A stretch of DNA of 64,000 nt, taken from NCBI GenBank assembly GCA_963971425.1, contig OZ020524.1, forward strand, positions 8,745,845 through 8,809,844, written 5' to 3'. How positions within the stretch are numbered: position 1 is the stretch's first letter; each line of letters opens with the position of its first letter. Made by a program: the position numbers and the translations under genes. This DNA is from Bryoerythrophyllum caledonicum. Taxonomy: Eukaryota; Streptophyta; Bryopsida; Pottiales; Pottiaceae. Positions 1 to 10,652 of this stretch are shown in pieces. The notes under the pieces were generated by a model. It was not told where the DNA came from. It made no database searches and saw nothing but the letters and a program-made list of their open reading frames with translations.

Positions 1-236
1 CAGAGTTTAAAGTAAACACTTGTGGTTACTTGTTATCGGTCACTGAGGTATCGTGAAAGCCATCCTTCGGGATGTGCTCAGATATTAAGTGTGAATTGTC
101 CTTAGATTTAGAATGTTTGACTCACGATAAAAATCCCTGGAAACCATCTGGTAGGTGTGCTTGCTTAAGGTTAATTTCGGTTAACAAATTTAAGGTTAAA
201 TTCGGAGAATTACGTGCTACTAAACTACGACAGGTC
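1..236 (+). repeat. terminal block of a dispersed element, copy 1
   Basis: This block is a diverged direct repeat of 7259-7480. Both contain, in order, 'cagagttta', 'acttgttaycgg', 'atcctnngggat', 'cacgataaaaatccctggaaa' and 'gcttgcttaaggttaat', and both end near 'actac(a/g)aca'. At 7480 this is the right edge of an inserted element. Here it probably marks the right edge of another plus-oriented copy extending off the left end of the window. It directly abuts a minus-oriented copy starting at about 237. Confidence 0.7.
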
Positions 237-2735
237 TCCTCCAATTGTCCTCCTTTCTTAGTCCCTTCCCACTTGTTCGGATCAATCTTGTAAAGCGTCA
301 GTGTTACCAGTGGAGTCATGTTGTCTGGGATGGACTGACTTTGGAATGTGCATTTACTTTCACCAATCATCGTACTAGACTTTTCACAATTTCCGGTCCG
401 GCCCGGAAAACACAAGTATACCGCGTAACCGATGTACTTTTCTCCGGAACACTTTTCTAGATTAATGTGGATGTTGGCATCTCACATTTTTAGAAACACA
501 AGTAGACTAAACAAAATAACAAATGACCACTCAAGAAAAAGAGATGACTCTTATGCTCGGAGAACAAGAGTTTTTGTAGATGGTTTTCCGAGAGACCAGA
601 GGGATCGGAAAAATGACCGAAAATTTTGGCAAGACTAGGAAAAGGGGAAGAATAGGGAGAACACAAAGACTACTTGCCACAAGGCCAAGAAATGGAAAAG
701 AAGAAAATAAATAAACGGAAGAAGAATAGACCCACAAGTAACAAGAATTCAAGACTCTAAGACGCACAAGGTCTAAGTAGAGTCTACCGGGAGACTTTCT
801 CTAGACCGGAAAGAAGACAACCCGAATTCATCCCGGAGAAAGGAAAATGAGAGAAACAAGTGAAAGAAGAGAACTCACAAACAAGGATATTCTACAAACA
901 AGAAAAATCCATCAATTGGCAAGAAGCACCTTGTTCACACTTCTTGCCACCTCCTTCTTGCACCCGCAACCTCCTCGCAATCGTAATCTAGTCTCTGAAT
1001 CTTATTGCCGCGGTCGTGAACCTCCTTGCATCGCTTCCATGTCAAATAATTGCCACCTCCGTTATGTCTAAAATCCCTCCACCACGATCTTTCACAAACC
1101 TTATTTTGCAACTTCAAACCCTAGTTTGCAACTTTAAACCTTAGGCTTCTTCTACGTGGCTGCAACTCTCCTTCAAACCTTCCTTCACGTGGTCGCGGTT
1201 TCCTCTTCTCTGCTCTCCTCTTCATCCTCTTTTCTCCTCTCCTCTCCTCTCCTTTGTTTTCTTCTCTTCTCTTCTCCTCCTCTCTTTCCTCTCTTCTACT
1301 CTCTCTTTCCGCGTTTAAGCTGCGGTCTCTTCTTCTTCCCTGTTGGTCTTTTCGAAAGCCTGGTACCTGGTTGATACCTAATATCCGGCTAATATCCAAT
1401 AACCGGTTGATACCCAATAATCGGCTGATACCTAGTACCGGTTGATACCCGAATTTTGCCGATTTATTTTTATTTTTATTTTTATTTTTTATTTTTTCTC
1501 CTTTTTATCTTTTTCTTTCATATAAAATGAAATTCCTATTCTTTCGTATATGAGTTTAAGTATTCAACAAACAATTAAACTAGAAAGAAAAACTAGCAAA
1601 TAGTCTATCTATGAAAACTTTAGTCTATCAAAACTTGACTAGCTAATTTAGCCCTAAGTGGTGATTTGAACCTTTGACCCAAAGATTTTTCCGGACGCTC
1701 TCTTTTAGTTTTTCTGGCATAAAAATTGGTTGGTTTAACCCCTAAAGGACCGATGTCCCCTAGGGGGACATTTTGAGTTTAGGTAAGGTACCACGTTCTC
1801 AATTCTAGGCATTATTTTTAGAGATTTTTTAATGAATGGCCAACTTTTGATTAGCTTTGCGTAGACACAAATTTCGTAGAATTCCAACTTACGATTCAAA
1901 AGTTACAATTTAATTTCACTTACATATACAAATAGTGCAGCAGTTTAGTGTGACATATCACAAATATTGTCACCAAACTTTAATAACTTCTAAATTCAAT
2001 AGAAATTCGAGTTTTTGTCTATTTCAAAGAAAGAAAATGTCCTCTTGGAAAAGAAATTGAGATCTTTGCATCTACCGTACGGATTTGTGAATTTCAAATA
2101 TTTGAGAAGGATATGATATATGCAAAATATAAAGTGTATTGTTGATTCTCGGCACATAGTTGCATTGCAGGATTTTTTAGGACATCTTCTACACCTCTTC
2201 TAATTCTAAAATTTGGTGCTCATGTGCCTAACATGATCCTTTTCAAGTTAACACAATAAAATCACGGCCCGTAGTGCAAAAAGTTGCCATAGAAGGTGGT
2301 CGAAGTTTGTTGAAGGTGTATTGTATGACCTGAAAAAGAGATTGTGTTGCACTTCAAAGGTAATATCATTTAGTCCGTGCGGTCAAACTTACCAATTTTT
2401 TTACCACACACTTTCATACAAATCTAGTACAAGATCCTACGGTTAAATTTTCAAAAAAATGATTTTGTATCATTTTGTGTTGAATGTGCTGAAAATGGCA
2501 GTTTTGGAGTGTTTTTGAGGAAAAATTGCCTTGGTCCTTTAGGGGTTAAGACCCGGTTCTATCACCACTGTAACGGTAATTAACTAGTTAATTACTAGTG
2601 AAAGTAGGAATCAGAATTTGCTATGCAATCTAATTCTATGCAACACTAATTACTTTTTTGGTTATCTAAACTAAAATCACAATTTAACTAATTTCTTTGG
2701 TACAACCAACCAAGTGGGAGTTTCAGACTCCCACA
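237..2735 (-). mobile_element. inverted copy of the 3.5 kb inserted element (5'-truncated)
   Basis: Read on the minus strand, this stretch aligns with 4019-5790: the hairpin end, then the TTAAGACCCGG block, then a TA-rich stretch, ACCCGGGTAT-like repeats, a pyrimidine-rich leader, AAACCCTAG repeats, and blocks such as 'ctctagaccgg' and 'cggtccngcccgg'. The arms therefore form an imperfect inverted repeat of about 1.7 kb around 2736-4018. The inner end (2708-2735) is near-identical to the reverse complement of 4019-4046 and contains its own hairpin (GTGGGAGT, 5-nt loop, ACTCCCAC). A MITE (1739-2545) is inserted in this copy. No transposase or reverse transcriptase was found, so its class (solo LTR or large non-autonomous element) is unresolved. 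Confidence 0.65.
1739..2545 (+). mobile_element. TTAA-flanked MITE, family P copy 1 (piggyBac-like)
   Basis: The 807-bp element has perfect 13-bp terminal inverted repeats (CCCCTAAAGGACC and its complement) and is flanked on both sides by TTAA (1735-1738, 2546-2549). The same host sequence in the inverted arm at about 4205 has one TTAA and no insert, so it is a natural empty site. TTAA duplication plus termini beginning CCC is the piggyBac signature; assignment to that superfamily is inference because no transposase is present. The right third carries blocks seen in every other copy: 'ccgtgcggtcaaact', 'gatcctacggtta' and 'gtgtttttg'. Confidence 0.8.
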
Positions 2736-3188
2736 CGTTGCATCTAATCATGCTTAAACACCCCGTACTTCACCTCCAAGTGTGCCATGAATTGCGCCAA
2801 AAATCGAAGGCTGGTAGATCGGCAACTGCCACCAACGCCACATGTGTAGCCACGGCCAAACGTGACATGGCCTCCATGTGTGGGAATCTATTCCCACAAG
2901 GTTTTGGATGTAACCTTTAAAATCCAGTAATTCAAGAAAAATTTGAAAAAAATTAGTGATAAGAACGGCATAGACTAGTACAACTAGGTAGGAAATTAGA
3001 AATAAGGATTTTGTGTTAAAATAGAATCGTTAAACGTCCTTGTCTTTGGCAACCTTCCGGTAACCAGACGTCCGGAAAGCCGAAAAATGTCCAGAGTATT
3101 CCGGAAGATATCCGGAAACCGGAAACGTCATCATGGGGTTTCAGAAGCGACACCAGAGCCGTTATGGGATACCGTAGGTCGCGCCCAT

Positions 3189-3197
3189 TATAAAAAG
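3189..3197 (+). promoter_or_regulatory. TATA box of the split gag-like gene
   Basis: TATAAAAAG lies 44 bp before the (TC)n tract and about 330 bp before the ATG at 3519, in a short island of unique sequence between two inserted element copies. The arrangement (TATA, pyrimidine-rich leader, ATG) fits a plant RNA polymerase II core promoter. That it drives the gene at 3519 is inference. Confidence 0.45.
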
Positions 3198-3228
3198 GGT
3201 CAGAACCAAGAACTCTTCATAGTTGTCA

Positions 3229-3397
<169 letters not shown>

Positions 3398-3518
3398 TTC
3401 TGCTCCTCCCAGTTTCCGTTTATTTTTTTAGCATCCGGTAGCATTTCGTAGTACGAATGCTTTTGTGAGGTCAGTGTGTGCAGGTGTGACCGGAGAGAAG
3501 AAAGATTGAGGGATTGCC

Positions 3519-4010
3519 ATGGCTAGAGGAGAGCGAACCGGAAGACAATGGAAGGTGAAGATTACGACCGCCAGAGGACCACCAATCGTGAGGGTGGCTC
3601 CGGAGTACCCTACCAACGACAAGGACGTGCACACCTTGTACCACTACCTCGACAAGATGGGTTGCTCCGGACTCATGGAGGTGGCATGGGGCACGAAGGA
3701 GAAAGGCCTCGTGACGAAAGTGATTGGAGCATTCGACAACCAGTACAATGGCAGTCTTTGAGCTCACCCGGAGATATGGACACCGGCGGAGTGGAAGCGC
3801 ACGTATGGCCTCCGGAACAAAGAAGTGAAGGTGCCGGAGAAGAACGACAAATTTGTTGCCGAAGAGTTCAACCGTCACGCTGAACCGAAGGATGCGTTCA
3901 CAACGAGCAACCTCACTTGCCCCGAGGCACGGATAGTCGTAGGGTTTCTAAAGCCAATCTTCCATCCGCAGAAGCCCAAGTGTTTGGTGTTCAAGTGGGC
4001 AAGCGTTTTT
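3519..4010 (+). pseudogene. gag-like / plant-mobile-domain-like protein, N-terminal half
   Basis: The frame opens with MARGERTGRQWKV and runs to KWASVF, where homology stops at a 3.5 kb insertion. One in-frame TGA after NQYNGSL (3759-3761) breaks it; the frame continues unchanged on either side. It aligns with the copy at 32.3-33.2 kb through DKMGCSGLMEV / LRMGCLSLMDF, WTPAEWKRTYG / WTMGRWQEVYG, and FLKPIFHPQKP / FLVPILHPEKP. The matching C half is at 7486-8957. The fold resembles plant-transposon-associated domains (plant mobile domain or 'putative plant transposon protein' type); I could not name the family with certainty. No zinc knuckle, protease or polymerase follows. ATG 3519 is the first ATG after the leader in this frame. 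Confidence 0.6.
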
Positions 4011-5606
4011 TTGGCTGTTGTGGGAGTCTAAAACTCCCGCTTGGTTGCCCCTACCAAAAAATTTAGTTGAAATAGGGTTTTTAGTCTTAATAAACTAGAA
4101 AAGTAGTTAGCATTGTGTGGAATTAGATTAGATAGCGGATAGTGAAAATAGAGAAATGCTTAAGTAGTTAATTAGGTTTATAGTGGTGATAAAACCGGGT
4201 CTTAAAATCACTAGTTTAAGTCCCGGAAAACAATTTCAAAAGAGTCCCGGAAGAGACCCTGGGATGTAAGTATAAAATCATCACTTAACCTAAATTAACT
4301 AGTTAAGTTTAGGAGGTAGTTAGAAGTAGTTTAGATCTTTTAGACGCTAATTCTTGTTTGAAAGAATTAGTAGTTAGCTGTACGAGGAAAAGAAAAGACA
4401 AAAAAGAAAAAGAAAAAATTAAATTAAAATTAAAAAAATAAAATAAAATAATTAAAAAATTATTTTAAAAAAAATACATACCCAGATATCAACCCGGATA
4501 TGAACTAGCCCGGGTACCAATCCAGTTATGGGCTGATACCCGGGTACTCAGGTATCAACTGGGCAACAGCCCGGGTAGCTCCTGCCGCCCTCAAATCCCC
4601 TCTCCCGAATTTTCCTTCTCTCCAGAACTCTTCTTCTCCCCCATCTAGAACTCTTCTCTCTCCCCCTCCTTCTCTAAAATCCTCCCCCCCTCAAATTTTC
4701 TCCTCTATCTCCCTCTCTAGTTCTCTCACTCATAAGTTCTCCCTCTCTCTCTATTTGGTTTTTTTTTGGAGTTGGGGTTTGAAGAAGTAGTCAAAGAAGT
4801 GAAAAAAAGGAGATGCAATAAGAATTTTGGAAGAGGAGGTGGTACAAGCTAGGGTTCGGAGGAAGAGGTGCAGCAAGCTAGGGTTTGGAGGAAGAGGTGC
4901 GTGCAAGCTAGGGTTTGGAGGAAGATGTGCGCGCTTCCTAGGGTTTGGTGGTGGTGGAGATTTCTAGGGTTGTTGGAGGTGGACGAGATTAGTGGCCAAG
5001 GCGAGAAGATAGAAGAGACAAAGAAAGGAGGTTGCCGGTGCAACAAATAGTGGGAAAACAAAGGTGACTCTTGCCCATGTTGGGTTTCTCTTGTTTGTGC
5101 AAATTTCTTGTTTGTAAGTTTTTTCCTCTCATTTCTACCTGGGTGACTCCCTGGTAACATCCTCCCCGGTCTAGAGAAAAAGTCCCCCAGAGGACTCTAT
5201 CTAAACCTAATTGTGACTTAGTATACATGTGAAGTCTACATTAGTGTCATATTAATTGTTATCTATTGTCCTAGCCTTGTAGCAAGTCATTCTTTTAAGT
5301 TTTCTCCATCTTCCTATCAATTTTAGTTCTTACCCACATTTCTTATGTTTTTCCCGGTCTTCCCGGTCAACCAAAAAAAACCTCTTTCTAAGTCCTTGTC
5401 TCCAAAGTCCTCTCCTTGTTACAATTTTATGTGACCTTGTTTTAATAGTATGTTACTAGATATGTGACACATCTATATCCACATATTCTAGCAAGGTGTT
5501 CCGGAGTTTTTTACTGGTTGACCGGTAGACTTGTATTTCCGGGCTGGACCGAAGTTTGTGATAAGTTAATAGGGAGATTGATGGAAATACAGGCATTTCA
5601 AGGATT

Positions 5607-5954
5607 TTGTCCAACCCGGACAACATGGCTCTCCCGGTGAGTCGGGTGGATTCTCCATTCTCCAAGGAGTGGGGCGTGAAGGTCTACAAAAGAAAAAGAA
5701 ACCTCCCGGTAACTTCTACCAGGAAGGAACCGGTAGACCTCCCGTCCTCAACCCCGGAGTCTTTAGTGGAGTCCTCTATGGCAATACTAGTTGAGTTTAA
5801 GGAGACTCCGCGTGTATTTATAGATACATCCAACCTTCCGGTGGATATCCCCAATTCATTGATAGACCTCCCAGTGGATTTTCTCCACCATGTGGGTACT
5901 TCCAGCTATAGTGACAATCCTTGTATGTATCTATCGGAAGAGTCTTCCGGTTGA
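5607..5954 (+). CDS. hypothetical repeat-borne ORF, 115 aa
   Basis: This open frame from MSNPDNMALPVSR is rich in proline and valine with recurring LPVDxP-type words (LPVDIPNSL, LPVDFLHH). I do not recognise it. It lies inside the inserted element; its first part overlaps the arm duplicated in the inverted copy, where the frame is not kept, so coding constraint is doubtful. It may be a chance frame in CCGG-rich DNA. Confidence 0.2.
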   Translation: MSNPDNMALPVSRVDSPFSKEWGVKVYKRKRNLPVTSTRKEPVDLPSSTPESLVESSMAILVEFKETPRVFIDTSNLPVDIPNSLIDLPVDFLHHVGTSSYSDNPCMYLSEESSG

Positions 5955-7258
5955 GCCTTTCTTATATGTTATGTGTTATTGTTGATTTATCCCACCGGTT
6001 GGTCGGATGTTGTTTTAAGTTGCTAGACTTAAATACTAGGGTAAGAGTAGTGATGTCGATCGGGTCCATTGCGCACCCGGTCATCACCACTTGAGTGGTT
6101 TCTCCCGCTGCTTACTTTTGTTAGGGAAAATTTCGCATGTCCCGAGACCGGAAGTCTTCCGGTTTACCGGTCTACCGGTAATCCACCGATGATTAGACTA
6201 CCCTTGATTTTAGGATTTAGATGTCGTTTTGTCCTTTAGTGGATCTACTTTTGGAGGATAGCTATTGACTTTAGTGCGCTCTCTAGATGTCATTTCCACC
6301 TTTTGGAGATCTAGTATTGGAGGGTAGCTAGTAGTCATTGTGTACTTAAAGAGCCTTAAGCTCTTGTGATAAGTATTCTTCTCTTTGTTGATTTGCTCGT
6401 GTCTTGCCTTCATTGGTTGTATCTAGAGTCTTTGTTGAGCTTGTATGAGCAGACCGGGAGAGAATTGAGTCCTGCTAGTGTGTCTTTACTAGGTGTACCG
6501 TGTGCAAGGTTGTGACTTGTTGTGTGTTACATGATTGAGTGTGGGTAGAGACATCCCGAGGGTGTAGGATATCCAGGTTAGATAGGTGGAGTGAGATCTG
6601 GGATCTATGCTCCAGACCCTTCATCAGTGGGACCGGGAAGAGTTGTTCTACCGGATGGGATCCAGGAAGCCCACAACTATTTATGGTAGTCTCCCTTAAG
6701 TGGGAAGTGTTTGGATTGGTGGGGAGGAGGGGTGATATTCCCCCTCTTGATACACCAGGAGAAATCCCGGCTAAGTCTGAGCCCGGAAAATTCCGGGGTG
6801 TTACCCTTGCAGTGGACGAGTTCCAACGATCCCCCTGAAGGTTGTCCTGCTCATATGATATGCTTAGTACTAACTTGTTCTGAGTCTTGTATCTTCTTGG
6901 TTTGATTCATTGGGTCCGGATTATTCCGGGGTTTCTACTCTTACAGTAGATGAGGTCCCTTGATCCCCGTGGAAGGTTGTCTTGCTTATGTGATTTGCTT
7001 AGCATTAGACTGTTGTGATTTTTGTATCTTTTTTTTTTATTCATTGGGTGTGGTTGTAGTTGGAACCCGGGCTTGCGTGACCGGTTGACCGGGACAAGTT
7101 CCCAGTAGATTGTGAAGACCGGTGAACCGGCTGCGACTTTTTTATCTCTTTCAAGGTGTAGGGTTAGATTGTGGATATTGTGGCCTCTGGACTGCGAGAA
7201 TGGAGGGCAGTAACTTTCCGGGCACTGTAAAAACTTACCGAAAATCTACTCTGACGCT

Positions 7259-7480
7259 CAACAGAGTTTAACTGAAACACTTATGGTTACTTGTTACCGG
7301 TTACTAAGGTACCAGGGAAGCCATCCTCTGGGATATGCCGAGGTATTAAGTGTTATTTTGTTGTTAGGATTTAAAGAGTTTGATGCACGATAAAAATCCC
7401 TGGAAATGATCTAGTAAGGTGGGCTTGCTTAAGGTTAATTTTGGTTAACTTTGAGAATTAGGAACCACTAGACTACAACA
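7259..7480 (+). repeat. terminal block of dispersed element, copy 2
   Basis: This is a direct repeat of 1-236, with roughly 75-80 percent identity by eye. Its right edge coincides with the point where gag-like coding homology resumes, so it marks one terminus of the inserted element. Confidence 0.7.
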
Positions 7481-7485
7481 TGTGC

Positions 7486-8957
7486 CATGCAGGGGAAGAT
7501 CACCGTCGATTGGGCATCGTTGATATAAGACCTCGTGAGGCGATTAGTCAAGGGCTTCCATTGGAGGAGGAAAATCGGATCGCCGCTTCCGTCCTATCTG
7601 ACCCATCTCTACGTCATGCACGAGTTGCTGAAACCGGTAGAGCAAGACGAGTATGAAGAACTTCTGAACATTTAGAAGTATGGCGGACTGGAAACCGACT
7701 CTGAAGACGAGACCAAAGCTAGGAAACCGCCCCCGATCGAAACCCCTTAAACCTAGAAGCAAAGTCGATCGATGCAGCCGGAGGCGAAACGAGCGGAATC
7801 ACCACTGACTAGATGGACACGACCTCCTTAGATCCGGCGGCGGCAGGCCCATCCACACGACCGCTATGAGTACCAAATGCCGAGCCTTCGAAACTCTTCG
7901 GAAATGCGACAAAGGACATTATGGAGTTGCTTCAGCACATAGCGTAGAGGACCTCGATGCTAAACCAGTTCATAGCGGACAGCTCGGAGATGATGTTTGA
8001 GATCATGAACGAGCTCAAGGTGGATCAGGTGTTGGAGGTTATTCTCCGGTTGTAGGACCTTCGTTATGTCAAGGCCGGATTGACCGTGTTGGAGGAGCAG
8101 TAGGCTCGTTTGGTTCAGTCTTGGGCAAAGCTGCAGCAAGAGTTGGCGATGGCGGAAGCAGTAGTGACGGAGGCACAAACAGCCCGGAAGGAGGCGGATG
8201 ACAAGGCCACCGCATCGCCTTAAGCGCTCGTAGAGGTCCAAGAGGATGAGTTTTTCGGTTCACACGGTCAACCGGAGCCTCTTCTTCAACAAACGCTTGG
8301 AGAAGGAAGGAAAGGTGAATCGCGGGCAGATCATTGGTTCCTCATGGATTACGGACGGAAGATGGAGAAGACATGGGGGCAGATGCAGCTTTTGGCCAAT
8401 AACGCGGCCAACATTGTGGTCCGGGAGGAATCCGTGGCGCCGAACTTACCCATCGACCTTGACTCATCACTGGATGTAGCCGGACCGTCGAGCAGAGCAC
8501 CGAAGGCTTCCAGAAAGGATAAAGGTAAGCAAAGGAGATCCTTGGTACGTCTGATGTGGCTTCATCTATACGCTGAATCAAGGTCCCTCTGCACATCCCG
8601 GAGATCATCAAGTCTTGGAAGAACACGCTTCCAGCAGAGCTTTTCCAAGGGACTCCCCTAGTTTTTCGGCTTCTTTCTTTCTCCCTCTCCTTCACCATCC
8701 GGAAGACGACTTCTCCATTATCCAGAGGTCTTCCAGAGCAGACTTCCGATGTGAAGGATGTGGTGGGAACCACGGCCGGCACGGCAGAGAAGGCAACGCA
8801 GGTGGTGCCTTCCTTTGACGACCCGGAGCCAGCAACCCCAGCTTCCGGAAGCAAGAGCCAAGTACCAAAACCAACTCCGGAGAAGACCGACAAGGCGACG
8901 GGCGCTCTGGAAATATCCCCTTGGCGTAGTAGTAGCCGGAATAAGAAGACTCAGTAG
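7486..8957 (+). pseudogene. gag-like / plant-mobile-domain-like protein, C-terminal half
   Basis: The decayed frame begins MQGKITVDWASL, matching LGERVVNWAIIV of the copy at 32.8 kb, followed by YLTHLYVMHELLKP versus FLIHLYHYFKEITP. Then come an acidic linker, a coiled-coil-like stretch (about 7960-8230: LEEQ, AKLQQELAMAEAVV, ARKEADDKA), a second conserved block near 8341 (FLMDYGRKMEKT versus FLMEQTVKVETA), and a basic, Ser/Pro-rich tail ending SSSRNKKTQ at 8957. At least seven in-frame stops (TAG and TAA) and several frameshifts destroy it. It is the continuation of 3519-4010 across the insertion. A structural or nucleic-acid-packaging role is inference from the coiled coil and basic tail. 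Confidence 0.6.
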
Positions 8958-10250
8958 CTTAGGTTTGGGATTGAAGTTCGGAATTGTTAGTTATTTAGGT
9001 TTTGTAGCAATTAAACGGTGGGGCTCATGATTGCACCCGCCTATCAAACCTTAGGTTAAACAATTCCATAAACTACCTTACTGGTTAGGAGCCGGAAATC
9101 CGGATCTGAGATCCATAATTTTTGGATCTGAGATCTAATTTCCGGATTTTAGGGATAAGATTTTTTTTGCTATGACAATAGGGCTTTCCGGAATTCTCGC
9201 GGATAAGGCAGATTCTAGATTAAGGAATTTAGGTAGTACTAATTAGTAGATGAGTTTTAGAGAACTCATCATCTTGTTTCTCTCGCTGAGAACGTTTTCG
9301 ATCTATCACTATTTTGTTATCTTAAACTTGTGGTGATTGAATAATTTCTTGTTAGGAACAGATCCATTGTGATTGGAGTATGGTGATTTAGTTCTCGTGT
9401 GCTGAGTATTAAAGTGTTTATATTTGAAGTAACCGGCCGGGGCTTGCATTGGGAAATCGCTCGGAAGAGTTGGAGAAGAGGTTAAGGAGAGCACTGACAT
9501 TCTTCTGGGTCCGGAAGTAGCCAAGAGGGGAAGAGATGTATTGCAGAGGTGTGCCTAGTAGTCTCTAGGGCACGGAATATCCGTGTCAATCCGGATTCCG
9601 GTTGAGGCCGGAATCTCCTCCTACGATAGGAAAAAAACCTGATGTATATGTCTAGAAAGAGATTCACTTGCAAGCTGTAAGCTCACTTAGTAGAACCACT
9701 GTAGTACCGACCAAAATGTTGTAGTCCGGATTTACCTCTCTGTGATCGCGTCCGGATGGCCATGCAGATGTTGTGAGGGTGTGGGTCCGGCAACAACAAT
9801 CGTCCACCGGCTAGCGGAGTTGAGAGAGTGGGTGTCTAGCCAGTTTAAATTACGAGGCAGTGGGGAATCTGGCCACTTACACAAAACATGATCAGTGGCC
9901 TTCCGGTCACTCGTTTAAACCGTCCCGAAGACTCTCTGAGGAGGAGCAGAGATAAATCAAACCCCATTTAGTTGTCCGGAAATTAATTCCGGAAGCTATC
10001 ACAAGAACTTTGGAATCCGGAAGGATCCGGATCTTGAGCACAAAAAATGAGTAGGAAAGCTAACCTGTGGAGTAGAGTTTGGTAGTTTAGTTTTGTCTAT
10101 TATTTAGGAAAGGAACAATAGGTCCCTGTGGGAACGACATCGGAGCGGTTTGCTTTGGTTGTATTTAGTGGCAATTATGTGCTAACCGGAGGAATACTGA
10201 CCCGACGACTTGCAACACCATGCTAGACCGTTCATCCACAACAACAATGT
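8958..10250. other. non-coding, LTR-like tail of the split element
   Basis: There is no supported gene. The segment is rich in 'tccgg' words and follows the gag-like C terminus, as 34311-35770 does in the other copy. Near 10118 it has 'cctgtgggaacgac', resembling 'ctctgtgggaacgat' at about 35693. This type of string occurs near LTR ends of some plant Ty3/gypsy elements. Calling it an LTR is inference: I did not find a second identical LTR in the window. Confidence 0.3.
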
Positions 10251-10317
10251 TCTTGCCCCTGGAATCCTAACCGACGAAACCATCTTCCACCTTTGGCTCC
10301 TTGGTGGAACTTGAGAG

Positions 10318-10569
10318 TTGAGCAACCGCACTCTCCTTGAGCGCAGTCACCAACTCCACACGCTGACGCTAGTACGCCTCAACGGGGTGCAATTGTGCCT
10401 CGTGCTGCGTTGTCTAGAATCAGAGCCGCCAATCGTGCAGGTAGATGACCCCAACCCGTCCCGAGAACATGTCTCGCAGGACATGACAGAGATAGTCCTC
10501 CATGACGTCAAACGTGCCCACATCCCAGACCCGAAGCCACCTTGGGATCTACCTACATGTATTATCTAA
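10318..10569 (+). CDS. hypothetical ORF, 83 aa, unrecognised
   Basis: An open frame with comparatively GC-rich, non-repetitive content starts MSNRTLLERSHQLH and ends DLPTCII. Composition differs from the AT-rich flanks, so it may be a remnant of a mobile element or of a captured gene. I recognise no domain. The tail overlaps the first copy of a 37-bp near-duplicate (10537-10573 and 10616-10652). Confidence 0.2.
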   Translation: MSNRTLLERSHQLHTLTLVRLNGVQLCLVLRCLESEPPIVQVDDPNPSREHVSQDMTEIVLHDVKRAHIPDPKPPWDLPTCII

Positions 10570-10652
10570 AGGGGGAGCGGTTATACCAACTCCTAGTACT
10601 CATCATAAACAAAAACCACCTTGGGATCTACCTACGGGTATTATCTAAAGGG
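10537..10652 (+). repeat. 37-bp segment duplicated after 79 bp
   Basis: The segment beginning 'ccaccttgggatctacctac' and ending 'attatctaaaggg' occurs at 10537-10573 and again at 10616-10652 with two or three differences, separated by 42 bp. Confidence 0.85.

Larger units (their letters stand above)
4019..7480 (+). mobile_element. 3.5 kb element inserted into the gag-like gene
   Basis: The gag-like homology stops at about 4010 and resumes at about 7486; comparing with the uninterrupted copy at 32.7-32.8 kb places this block inside one gene. The left end (TGTGGGAGTC...ACTCCCG hairpin) is shared with the inverted copy ending at 2735. The right block 7259-7480 recurs at 1-236. Starting TG and ending CA would fit a long solo LTR, but I could not see a convincing target duplication, primer-binding site or polypurine tract. 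The interior is CCGG-rich with many 'accggt' words and holds one ORF (5607-5954). Confidence 0.6.
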
